DNA of 36,921 nt from an uncultured Prevotella sp. (GTDB taxonomy: Bacteria; Bacteroidota; Bacteroidia; Bacteroidales; Bacteroidaceae): positions 1 through 36,921 of the forward strand of contig CAMYVQ010000024.1 in the NCBI GenBank assembly GCA_947302435.1, read 5' to 3'. Positions 1 through 7,594 of the stretch are shown piece by piece. Below the pieces are notes generated by a model, which made no database searches, had not been told where the DNA came from, and saw only the letters and a program-made list of their open reading frames with translations. The translations under genes and the position numbers were made by a program. Positions within the stretch are counted from its first letter, which is position 1, and every line of letters starts with the position of its first letter.

Positions 1-271
1 GATGTGATCTATATTCGTTTCCATCGTGAGTGAGAAACAACTGCAACTGGCTCTTACCCTTCTGGCGGCACCATTCAATACAAATGATAAGGGAACCCAT
101 GGAAAATACCCTCAGACTCTCCTATAAAGAGTGGAAAAAACTAAACCGAATAGGTTGTAAAGAGAGCAACTTTCCTATAGAACAGCCCTTACCGACGGGG
201 TGTTGTTCTATGAAAAATTTTGACAAGAAAAATGAAAAGTGAGCCGTACCAAGTTATTTTTTTATCCTTCC
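1..271. other. Left-edge region, no confident gene
   Basis: This stretch lies downstream of the leftward ATPase gene. Short open frames exist (for example 30-242 on the plus strand), but their translations have no recognisable domain. A hairpin can be drawn from TAGAACA at 178-184 and TGTTCTA at 204-210, with CCC/GGG inside the stem. It is not followed by a T tract, so I do not call it a terminator. The sequence is AT-rich compared with the genes that follow and could be a decayed gene or a plain spacer. Confidence 0.3.
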
Positions 272-1459
272 TTAATACAGGAATCCCAGCAGCCAAAGTG
301 GGATTTGATTATCCTTTCCTATTTCAGTGTTGTAGCGTGCGTAAATGGTATCTGACGCATACCTTATCTTATTATGGGCATCGGCATCACAGATACGGAA
401 CTTCAACTTCTCGTCGACAAGGTAGAAAGAGTCGCGTCCCGACTGGTTGACCTTATGATCCTTCCAAAGCGAGTTCACAAAGAATGTCTCCATCGCATTC
501 TGCTTCTCCACATGAATGGGATAGATGGCATAGAGCAGGTTCGAGTTGTGGAGCATCACTTTCGAAGGCTTTTTCGGGAATTCCTCTCCCACGGGATAAA
601 TCATGTTGAGCAGACGGGCATCAGTGAGATACTTGATATAGTTCATCACCGTGGCGCGGCTGGTCTCAATATCGTTGGCCAGCTTTGACACATTGGGAGC
701 CTTGGGTCCCTCTTCAGCCAACTGGTAGAAAAGTTTCTTGATCTTCGTGAGGTACTTCAGTTCAATCTGCTTGATCAGCAGAATGTCCACCTCGGTCATC
801 ATGTTCATCGTCTTCAGCAGGTTCTCGCTATAGTTGCGGTCCTCTTGGAAGAAGGGATAAAAACCATGATGGATATAGTCTTGGAAATAACGGCGTGGCG
901 ACACTTTCGGAAGAATCTGCTTCACGATGCGTTCGTGATCGTTCAGAATCTCTTCTAAAGTGTAAGGACGGAAATTATTGTTTGTCAGCAAGTTAAGGAA
1001 CTCACGAAAAGAGAATCCGCGCAGGTTGTACGACTTCACGATTCCATTCAATTCAGGATTCTCCTCTTTCAATCGCATGACACCCGATCCGGTGAACACA
1101 ATCTTCAGTCCGGGATAGAGGTCGTAACACTTTCGGAGTTCCGCACTCCAATCTGGCTGTTTGAACACCTGGTCAATCAGCAGCACTCTCCCACCCTTAT
1201 GGTAGAATTCGCCTGCAAAATCTGCGATGCCATGTCCCTGAAAATAGAAGTTGTTCATATTGATATAGAGGCACTGCTTGTCCTCTATATCAAAATGTTC
1301 ACGTGCATATTGCAGAAGGAATGTCGTCTTTCCGATGCCACGTGTACCTTTAATGCCGATTAGCCGGTCGCTCCAGTTGATCTCATCCATCAGGGTGCGA
1401 CGAACTGGCGCATTCACGTGTTCAATCAAATAACGATGTGTTCTAAAGAAAGCTTCCAT
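272..1459 (-). CDS. AAA+ ATPase with DUF4143-type C-terminus, altered Walker B
   Basis: A 395-residue protein with the usual length and layout of the AAA_14/DUF4143 family, which is common in Bacteroidetes and of poorly defined role. Walker A is GTRGIGKTT (about residues 38-46), and a sensor-like KIVFTGSGV lies near residue 120. The middle part contains a helix-turn-helix-like stretch (SKLANDIETSRATVMNYIKYL, split here around residues 258-278). The C-terminus ends in IPLWLLGFLY, typical for the family, so the gene is full length. Walker B reads RVLLIDQ (91-97): the expected catalytic Glu after Asp is Gln. That could abolish hydrolysis while leaving nucleotide binding. It stands alone on its strand, diverges from serB, and has its own promoter. 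Assignment to the family is firm; function is unknown. Confidence 0.85.
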   Translation of the reverse strand: MEAFFRTHRYLIEHVNAPVRRTLMDEINWSDRLIGIKGTRGIGKTTFLLQYAREHFDIEDKQCLYINMNNFYFQGHGIADFAGEFYHKGGRVLLIDQVFKQPDWSAELRKCYDLYPGLKIVFTGSGVMRLKEENPELNGIVKSYNLRGFSFREFLNLLTNNNFRPYTLEEILNDHERIVKQILPKVSPRRYFQDYIHHGFYPFFQEDRNYSENLLKTMNMMTEVDILLIKQIELKYLTKIKKLFYQLAEEGPKAPNVSKLANDIETSRATVMNYIKYLTDARLLNMIYPVGEEFPKKPSKVMLHNSNLLYAIYPIHVEKQNAMETFFVNSLWKDHKVNQSGRDSFYLVDEKLKFRICDADAHNKIRYASDTIYARYNTEIGKDNQIPLWLLGFLY

Positions 1460-1484
1460 TCTTCTGATTTGTCATAAACTGATG

Positions 1485-1515
1485 CAAAAGTAATAATAAA
1501 TCTTGGAATTGCAAA
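1485..1515 (-). promoter_or_regulatory. Bacteroidetes-type promoter of the AAA ATPase gene
   Basis: Read on the minus strand, TTTG (1515-1512) is followed after 19 bases by TACTTTTG (1492-1485). This matches the Bacteroidetes sigma factor consensus TTTG-N19/20-TAnnTTTG. It lies about 25 bases upstream of the ATG at 1459. Confidence 0.6.
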
Positions 1516-1585
1516 GTCAAGTTGACAAAATCTTGCTAAATCATGTTATTTTTGTAATATCTAAATAATTTTATGAAATATTTTA

Positions 1586-1616
1586 TTGCACTGCAAGTTA
1601 TTTTGGCTTAACTTTG
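1586..1616 (+). promoter_or_regulatory. Bacteroidetes-type promoter of serB
   Basis: TTG (1586-1588), then 20 bases, then TAACTTTG (1609-1616), about 30 bases before the serB start. Together with the leftward promoter at 1485-1515 it forms a compact divergent promoter region. Confidence 0.6.
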
Positions 1617-1644
1617 CATCAAAGATAATTGACACTTCGATTTT

Positions 1645-2904
1645 ATGCAAACAATGACAGAACAACCCGCCGTGCGCCACAAGGAACAAATATTGGTCCG
1701 CATCACCGGCCAAGACCGTCCGGGACTAACGGCATCCATCATGGGTATCTTGGCGAAATACGATGTCCAGATTCTTGACATTGGACAGGCAGACATCCAC
1801 TCTACCCTCTCATTAGGCATCCTTATCCGCATGGACGAACTGCACAGCGGCCAGGTCATGAAGGAACTGCTTTTCAAGGCCACGGAGTTGGCAGTGAACA
1901 TCGGCTTCTCGCCCATCAAGGACGACGAATACGAAGACTGGGTGGGGCATCAGGGCAAGAACCGCTACATTCTGATGGTGATGGGCCGCCAGCTTGATGC
2001 CAAGCAGATAGAAGCCGCCACCCGTATCATTGCTGAACAAGGGCTGAACATCGACAGCATCATCCGTCTGACGGGGCGGAAGAGCATTAAGAACCCTGCC
2101 AAGCATGTGCGGGCCTGCATTGAGTTCTCCCTGCGAGGTGAGCCTAAGGACCGTCAGGACATGCAAAGGCAATTCCTAAAGCTTTCGTCGGAGATGGAGA
2201 TTGACTTCTCTTTCCAGCGCGATGACATGTTCCGCCGCATGCGCCGGCTCATTTGTTTTGACATGGACTCAACGCTTATCCAGACAGAATGCATCGACGA
2301 ACTGGCAGAGCGTGCCGGCGTTGGCGCCGAAGTACGTGCCATCACCGAGAGTGCCATGCGAGGGGAAATCGACTTCAAGGAAAGCTTCACCCGAAGGGTT
2401 CAGCTCCTCAAGGGTCTCGACGTGAGTGTCATGCAGGACATTGCCGAGCATCTGCCCATCACCGAGGGTGTCGACCGCCTGATGACCATCTTGAAGCGCT
2501 GTGGCTATAAGATTGCCATTCTCTCTGGCGGATTCACCTATTTCGGAGAGTATCTGCAAAGAAAGTACAACATCGATTATGTCTACGCCAACGAACTCGA
2601 AGTCGACGAGAACGGCAAACTAACAGGTCGCTATGTGGGCGAGATTGTAGACGGCCACCGCAAAGCGGAACTTCTGAAACTCATTGCCCAGGTAGAGAAA
2701 GTGAACCTGGCACAGACCATTGCCGTGGGCGACGGTGCCAACGACCTGCCGATGATCACCGAGGCCGGATTGGGAATCGCCTTCCATGCCAAGCCCCGTG
2801 TGGTGGCCAATGCCAAGCAGTCCATCAACACCATCGGCCTCGACGGCGTGCTCTATTTCCTTGGATTCAAGGATTCCTATTTAGGCGATCAAGGGAAATT
2901 ATAG
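1645..2904 (+). CDS. serB: Phosphoserine phosphatase with two N-terminal ACT domains
   Basis: The last step of serine synthesis, hydrolysing phosphoserine to serine in the cytoplasm. The 419-residue protein has two ACT-like segments (about 15-90 and 108-185), the first opening with VRITGQDRPGLTASIMG. An HAD-superfamily phosphatase domain follows: motif I is FDMDSTLIQTE (nucleophile Asp near 206), motif II is LSGG, and the acidic motif is GDGANDLPM. Extended SerB proteins with ACT domains are usual in Bacteroidetes and Actinobacteria, where ACT domains commonly sense amino acids. The start could be the ATG at 1645 or the one nine bases later (MTEQPAV); the promoter fits either. Monocistronic, as far as the spacing shows. 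Confidence 0.95.
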   Translation: MQTMTEQPAVRHKEQILVRITGQDRPGLTASIMGILAKYDVQILDIGQADIHSTLSLGILIRMDELHSGQVMKELLFKATELAVNIGFSPIKDDEYEDWVGHQGKNRYILMVMGRQLDAKQIEAATRIIAEQGLNIDSIIRLTGRKSIKNPAKHVRACIEFSLRGEPKDRQDMQRQFLKLSSEMEIDFSFQRDDMFRRMRRLICFDMDSTLIQTECIDELAERAGVGAEVRAITESAMRGEIDFKESFTRRVQLLKGLDVSVMQDIAEHLPITEGVDRLMTILKRCGYKIAILSGGFTYFGEYLQRKYNIDYVYANELEVDENGKLTGRYVGEIVDGHRKAELLKLIAQVEKVNLAQTIAVGDGANDLPMITEAGLGIAFHAKPRVVANAKQSINTIGLDGVLYFLGFKDSYLGDQGKL

Positions 2905-2958
2905 TTTGACTGTTCGCAAACCATTACGTAAAAAGTATAGCCGTTGGACAAAAGATTA

Positions 2959-3010
2959 TTTGGAGGTTCTAAATAAAATGCGTACTTTTGCATTGGTTTT
3001 GGAACCTCCA
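2959..3010 (+). promoter_or_regulatory. uxaB promoter embedded in a 50-bp imperfect palindrome (candidate operator)
   Basis: The promoter is TTTG (2959-2962), 20 bases, TACTTTTG (2983-2990). It coincides with a dyad. The outer arms TGGAGGTTC (2961-2969) and GAACCTCCA (3002-3010) are perfect 9-bp complements, AAA (2971-2973) faces TTT (2998-3000), and AATGC (2977-2981) faces GCATT (2990-2994). The -7 element lies in the centre. A repressor bound here would cover the promoter, or the transcript start could lie in the right arm. The dyad is seen directly; operator function is inferred. Confidence 0.6.
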
Positions 3011-3057
3011 TAATTATTAGACGACGAAAAACAAATATTAAAGCAAACAAAAGAATC

Positions 3058-4497
3058 ATGAAACCATTAAACAAACACTTCGCTCCGAAGAGCGTGATGC
3101 CTGAGAAAGTCATTCAGTTTGGTGAAGGTAACTTCCTCCGCGCATTTGTCGACTGGATTATCTGGCACATGAACCAAAAGACCGACTTCAACGGCTCTGT
3201 CGTTGTCGTACAACCCCTGAATGGAGGAATGATTGACCGGCTGAACGGTCAGGACTGCCTCTACCACGTGAACCTTCAGGGACGCGAGAACGGAAAGCCG
3301 GTGAACACGCTGGAGCGTATCGATGTCATCAGCCGCTGCCTGAACCCCTACGCACAGTTCGATGCCTATCTTGCACTGGCCGAACAACCGGAAATACGTT
3401 TCGTCATTTCAAATACGACCGAAGCAGGCATTGCTTTCGACCCCAACTGTAAACTGGACGACCAACCGGCATCGTCCTATCCCGGCAAACTGGTTCAGTT
3501 GCTTTACCATCGTTATCAGGCTTTTAACGGCGATCCCACGAAAGGCCTCATTATTTTCCCCTGCGAACTTATTTTCCTGAACGGACATGTTTTGAAGGAC
3601 TGCATCCGTAAATACATTGACCTTTGGCAGCTTCCCGAGGGTTTCCGCCAGTGGTTCGAGAACTCGTGCGGCGTATATGCCACCCTCGTTGACCGTATCG
3701 TGCCAGGCTTCCCCCGCAAAGAGATCGACCAGATTCAGGAGAAGATTTCCTATCGCGACAACCTTGTCGTTCAGGCTGAGAATTTCCACCTTTGGGTCAT
3801 CGAGGCACCGAAAGAAGTGGCCGAAGAGTTCCCTGCCAACAAAGCAGGACTTCACGTGCTCTTCGTTCCTTCTGAAGAGCCATACCACAAGCGTAAGGTC
3901 ACACTGCTCAACGGCCCCCACACAGTGCTCTCGCCCGTTGCATACCTGAGTGGCGTGAACATCGTGCGCGATGCCTGCCAGCACGAAGTCATCAGCAAGT
4001 ACATCCATAAAGTACAGTTCGACGAACTGATGCAGACCCTCGACCTGCCCATGGCCGAACTTGAGAAGTTTGCCAACGACGTGTTGGAGCGTTTCGACAA
4101 TCCGTTTGTAGACCATCAAGTGACCAGCATCATGCTCAACTCGTTCCCCAAGTTCCAGGCTCGCGACCTTCCCGGTGTCAAGACCTATTTGGAGCGCAAG
4201 GGCGAACTGCCGAAGGGATTGGTATTCGGCCTTGCCGCCATCATCACCTACTACAAGGGTGGCAAGCGTGCCGACGGTGCCGACATCACGCCCAACGACG
4301 ACCCGAAGATTATCGAACTCCTTCAGCAGTTGTGGGCAACTGGAGACACCCAGAAAGTGGTCGATGGCGTACTCGGTGCCGAGTTCATCTGGCAAGAGAA
4401 TCTGAACAAGATCACCGGTCTCAACACGCTTGTCAAACAATACCTTGACCTCATCCAGGCCATCGGCATGCTGGAAGCCGTCAAGACCATCCTGTAA
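3058..4497 (+). CDS. uxaB: Tagaturonate reductase (altronate oxidoreductase), mannitol dehydrogenase family
   Basis: Probably reduces tagaturonate to altronate with NADH in galacturonate (pectin sugar) catabolism. At 479 residues it matches the usual UxaB length (about 480). The N-terminus has a nucleotide-binding signature (VIQFGEGNFLRAFVDW), followed by QPLNGG and DCLYHVNLQG, then the C-terminal dehydrogenase domain with KVTLLNGPHTVLSPVAYL, where the lysine and asparagine of the polyol dehydrogenase catalytic set fall. No other uxa/uxu gene is in the window, so the gene is separated from its pathway partners here. The palindromic promoter suggests substrate-dependent regulation. A related mannonate or other polyol oxidoreductase cannot be excluded from sequence alone. 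Confidence 0.85.
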   Translation: MKPLNKHFAPKSVMPEKVIQFGEGNFLRAFVDWIIWHMNQKTDFNGSVVVVQPLNGGMIDRLNGQDCLYHVNLQGRENGKPVNTLERIDVISRCLNPYAQFDAYLALAEQPEIRFVISNTTEAGIAFDPNCKLDDQPASSYPGKLVQLLYHRYQAFNGDPTKGLIIFPCELIFLNGHVLKDCIRKYIDLWQLPEGFRQWFENSCGVYATLVDRIVPGFPRKEIDQIQEKISYRDNLVVQAENFHLWVIEAPKEVAEEFPANKAGLHVLFVPSEEPYHKRKVTLLNGPHTVLSPVAYLSGVNIVRDACQHEVISKYIHKVQFDELMQTLDLPMAELEKFANDVLERFDNPFVDHQVTSIMLNSFPKFQARDLPGVKTYLERKGELPKGLVFGLAAIITYYKGGKRADGADITPNDDPKIIELLQQLWATGDTQKVVDGVLGAEFIWQENLNKITGLNTLVKQYLDLIQAIGMLEAVKTIL

Positions 4498-4545
4498 GAG
4501 AACATCATATTGCCAAACTTTGACAAGGTGATTACCAAAGTCAAG

Positions 4546-4578
4546 TAAACCGATTACCAAAGGCTGGTAATCGGTTTA
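4546..4578. terminator. Stem-loop between convergent uxaB and nadC
   Basis: A perfect 13-bp inverted repeat, TAAACCGATTACC (4546-4558) and GGTAATCGGTTTA (4566-4578), with a 7-base loop. It sits between two convergent genes, the normal place for a bidirectional terminator, but neither side has a clear T tract. An 11-bp direct copy of its inner part, GATTACCAAAG, lies at 4530-4540 as well as 4552-4562. Confidence 0.5.
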
Positions 4579-4628
4579 CTGATTTATGAAGTTGGTTTTG
4601 GGGAATACAAATCCACTCAGAGACGCAT

Positions 4629-5477
4629 CTAACAGGCTTTGAAACTCATGTCGAGTCCTTTGACAGAATGGGTCAAAGCACCGACGGAAATGAAATCAAC
4701 TCCCTGTTCGGCATAGTCACGGATGGTGTCGAAAGTGATGCCGCCCGACGACTCGGTCTCATAGCGATGGGCGATGAGGTCGACGGCCTTCTTCGTGTCG
4801 GGTACTGAGAAGTTGTCGAGCATGATGCGGTCGACACCTCCATGTTCGAGCACCTGGTTGAGCTCGTCGAACGAACGCACCTCAATCTCAATCTTCAGGT
4901 CAAGGCCTTTTTCTTTCAGATAAGCATGACAACGGTCAATGGCATTCACGATGCCACCGGAAAAATCGACATGATTGTCCTTGAGCAGAATCATATCGAA
5001 AAGGCCGATACGATGATTGCAGCCACCGCCAATCTTCACTGCCTGTTTCTCCAGCATGCGCATGCCGGGGGTTGTCTTGCGGGTATCGAGCACTCGTGTA
5101 CCCGTCCCTTCGAGCCTCTTCACGTAACGGGCCGTCATGGTGGCAATGCCGCTCATGCGCTGCATGATGTTCAACATCAGACGTTCCGTCTGCAACAAGG
5201 AGCGCACCCGTCCGGTAACCACCATGGCAATGTCGCCCTTCTTCACTTGTGAACCATCGCCCATCAGCACCTCGACTTTCATTTCGGGATCAAAACGACG
5301 GAACACCTCTTTTGCTATTTCCACGCCTGCCAAGATTCCGTCTTCCTTAATCAGAAGATGCGATTTTCCCATGGCATCTTCAGGAATACAGCACAATGTG
5401 GTATGATCACCGTCACCGATATCCTCGGCAAAAGACAAGTCAATAAGCCTATCTACTAATTCTTCTACTGAAAGCAT
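4629..5477 (-). CDS. nadC: Nicotinate-nucleotide pyrophosphorylase (carboxylating)
   Basis: Converts quinolinate and PRPP to nicotinate mononucleotide, CO2 and pyrophosphate in de novo NAD synthesis. At 282 residues it has the standard length. Family signatures include EDIGDGDHTT near the N-terminus, the RVLDTRKTTPGMRMLEKQAV phosphate-binding and active-site block (around 129-148), GGGCNHRIGLFDMILLKDNH, and the C-terminal ISVGALTHSVKGLDMSFK. It is last in a leftward cluster, 23 bases after the outer-membrane protein gene. nadA and nadB are not nearby. Confidence 0.95.
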   Translation of the reverse strand: MLSVEELVDRLIDLSFAEDIGDGDHTTLCCIPEDAMGKSHLLIKEDGILAGVEIAKEVFRRFDPEMKVEVLMGDGSQVKKGDIAMVVTGRVRSLLQTERLMLNIMQRMSGIATMTARYVKRLEGTGTRVLDTRKTTPGMRMLEKQAVKIGGGCNHRIGLFDMILLKDNHVDFSGGIVNAIDRCHAYLKEKGLDLKIEIEVRSFDELNQVLEHGGVDRIMLDNFSVPDTKKAVDLIAHRYETESSGGITFDTIRDYAEQGVDFISVGALTHSVKGLDMSFKAC

Positions 5478-5500
5478 ATAATTTACTGATATTTAAATTG

Positions 5501-5995
5501 TTATTCAAGATATATACCTATTCCGATACGGATGCCTGCACCACTGTATTCACTATGATCCTTGAAACTCTGGTTGTAGTAGAACTCAGGCTCTATCGTC
5601 ACCGTGCGATTGATAAAATAGGCATAGCCGACATGGACACTGGGGACAAAGTCGTTGACCGACTCCCCATCCAAAGAACGGTGCTTATAAGCGGATTCCA
5701 TTCCGAGGAAGAGGCCGTTTTGTGTGATATAGTAACGGATGCCAGCACCTAAAGAGATGGTTTTGGGTCCATACTTTTGATAGCCATATTCCACCTGCCC
5801 CACAGCCATCCAATTGTCCTCAAACAGATAGCCACCCCTGAGTCCGAGGTTGAACTTCCATTTTTCCGAGCCAGTGTAGTTCATGTCAAACCCTGAAAGC
5901 AAGGCACTTCCATAGTACTTACCCTTCTCAAACTGAGCGTATGACGACACCGACACCATCAGTGTCACCAACATAACAAATAATGATTTCTTCAT
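5501..5995 (-). CDS. Small outer-membrane beta-barrel protein
   Basis: A 164-residue protein with a clear signal peptide (MKKSLFVMLVTLMVSVSSYAQ, cleavage after about residue 20-21). Alternating aromatic and polar strands follow, with repeated glycines (YYGSALLSG, FNLGLRGGYLF, VGQVEYGYQ, SAGAG-type turns), as in 8-stranded OmpA/OmpW-like barrels. The last residues, GIGIYLE, do not end in the classic aromatic. Its start lies only 3 bases after the cstA stop, so it is probably translated from the cstA transcript. Specific function is unknown. Confidence 0.75.
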   Translation of the reverse strand: MKKSLFVMLVTLMVSVSSYAQFEKGKYYGSALLSGFDMNYTGSEKWKFNLGLRGGYLFEDNWMAVGQVEYGYQKYGPKTISLGAGIRYYITQNGLFLGMESAYKHRSLDGESVNDFVPSVHVGYAYFINRTVTIEPEFYYNQSFKDHSEYSGAGIRIGIGIYLE

Positions 5996-5998
5996 ATA

Positions 5999-7465
5999 TT
6001 AACAATTATTCTTCTTGGTTTCCCGATAATACCACACCACAAACCACACGATCGAGACGAGTGTGCAGACTCCGCCAAGCGTATAGGCGATGGGCTCTGG
6101 AAGATGGAAAGCCTGCTTTGAAATAAAGAGGTATGTGGTACATACCGATGTCATAAATACGGATGGAATGAGGGTAATGACAAAGGGCTTCTTCTTCTTG
6201 ACCAAATAGACCGTTGCCATCCACAGCATGAACACGGAAAGTGTCTGATTGCTCCAACCGAAGTATTGCCAGATGGTGTTGAAGCCATTGGCATCCTCAA
6301 TCTGCCAGACGAGCAGTGCCAGCGAACCGCCAAAAAGTGGGAGACATACCAAAAGACGATTGACAATGGGCTTTTGGCTCACGCCAAACGCCTCTGCAAT
6401 AATCAGTCGGGCAGAGCGGAAAGCGGTGTCGCCACTCGTGATCGGGGCAGCCACGACACCCAAGACGGCCAGAATACCGCCCACAATGCCTAACCAGTCG
6501 TTGCACATGATCTTCACCAAGTCAGGTGCCGATGTCAGCAGACCCTTGTTGCCCACGGCCTCTATCAGCTCATAGCCGGGCGAAGGCTCCCCATAGAAGA
6601 AATACATGGACACCGTAGCCCATATCAAGGCGACAATGCCTTCGGTAATCATGGCTCCATAGAACACGGGGCGCCCCATTTTCTCACTCTTCAGACAACG
6701 TGCCATCAGCGGACTTTGCGTGGCGTGGAATCCACTCAAAGCACCACAAGCAATGGTGATAAACAGACAGGGGAATATCTGATCCGTAAACGAGCTGTCG
6801 GCAGCCATACCCATATTCTCCGTATGTTCCCAAAGCTCCGGCAACTGAGGCCACTCCATGAACAGTACGGCCATCAGGCCAGCTGCCATGAAGAGCAGGG
6901 AGAAGGCAAATATGGGATAGAAGCGGCCTATAATCTTGTCGATCGGCAACATCGTTGCAAGGATATAATACAAGAAGATGACGATGACCCATATCAACGT
7001 CGTTCCGCCATAGCCCTGAAGAATGGTGGCAGGACTGAAGACAAACACCGTGCCCACCATCAACAACAGGATGACAGAGAAGACAAGCATCACCTTGCGT
7101 GCGCCTTCGCCCAAATACTTGCCCACCAGTTCGGGACAGCTGGCTCCGTCATTGCGCATGGAGAGCATACCTACCATATAATCATGAACGGCTCCGGCAA
7201 AAATGCAGCCAAAGACAATCCATAGATAAGCCGAAGGACCGAACTTCGCACCCATAATGGCACCGAAGATAGGTCCTGTACCTGCAATGTTCAGAAACTG
7301 GATCATGAACACTTTCCAAGAAGGGAGAACAATGTAGTCCAAACCGTCGGCTTTTCTCACAGCCGGTGTATCCCTGTCGTCCGGCGAAAAGATGCGCTCA
7401 ACAATCCGCCCGTAAACGAAGTAGCCGACAATGAGCAAAACGAGACATAAAGAAAACGAAATCAT
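5999..7465 (-). CDS. cstA: Carbon starvation protein A family transporter
   Basis: An inner-membrane protein of 488 residues with about a dozen hydrophobic helices. Family hallmarks include HDYMVGMLSMRNDGASCPELVG (CstA core), the early motif NIAGTGPIFGAIMGAKFGP, and SGFHATQSPLMARC. CstA and BtsT relatives take up peptides or pyruvate under carbon limitation in enterics; which substrate this short Bacteroidetes form carries is not visible. It is shorter than the ~700-residue enteric CstA, as is usual in this phylum. It heads the cstA-barrel-nadC cluster and has a TACTTTTG -7 element upstream (7502-7495). Confidence 0.9.
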   Translation of the reverse strand: MISFSLCLVLLIVGYFVYGRIVERIFSPDDRDTPAVRKADGLDYIVLPSWKVFMIQFLNIAGTGPIFGAIMGAKFGPSAYLWIVFGCIFAGAVHDYMVGMLSMRNDGASCPELVGKYLGEGARKVMLVFSVILLLMVGTVFVFSPATILQGYGGTTLIWVIVIFLYYILATMLPIDKIIGRFYPIFAFSLLFMAAGLMAVLFMEWPQLPELWEHTENMGMAADSSFTDQIFPCLFITIACGALSGFHATQSPLMARCLKSEKMGRPVFYGAMITEGIVALIWATVSMYFFYGEPSPGYELIEAVGNKGLLTSAPDLVKIMCNDWLGIVGGILAVLGVVAAPITSGDTAFRSARLIIAEAFGVSQKPIVNRLLVCLPLFGGSLALLVWQIEDANGFNTIWQYFGWSNQTLSVFMLWMATVYLVKKKKPFVITLIPSVFMTSVCTTYLFISKQAFHLPEPIAYTLGGVCTLVSIVWFVVWYYRETKKNNC

Positions 7466-7494
7466 AAGATTTACTTTTATAGCTATATCACATG

Positions 7495-7502
7495 CAAAAG
7501 TA
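7495..7502 (-). promoter_or_regulatory. Probable -7 element for the cstA cluster
   Basis: TACTTTTG on the minus strand, 30 bases upstream of the cstA ATG. No good TTTG at the -33 distance was found, so the promoter may be weak or activator-dependent. Confidence 0.4.
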
Positions 7503-7566
7503 ATTAAATATATTGAAAATTAGGTTCTCATTTCTGAAAATTATCGTATTTTCATGATTAATTAGT

Positions 7567-7574
7567 TAATTTTG
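7567..7574 (+). promoter_or_regulatory. Probable -7 element for the GHL10 gene
   Basis: TAATTTTG, about 20 bases before the ATG at 7595. The -33 region is not convincing. Confidence 0.4.
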
Positions 7575-7594
7575 CACATCAAATACAAAGGTAA

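Noticed and set aside
3409..4560. A 383-codon frame antisense to uxaB
   Set aside because: Shadow of a convincing dehydrogenase gene; no recognisable protein family.
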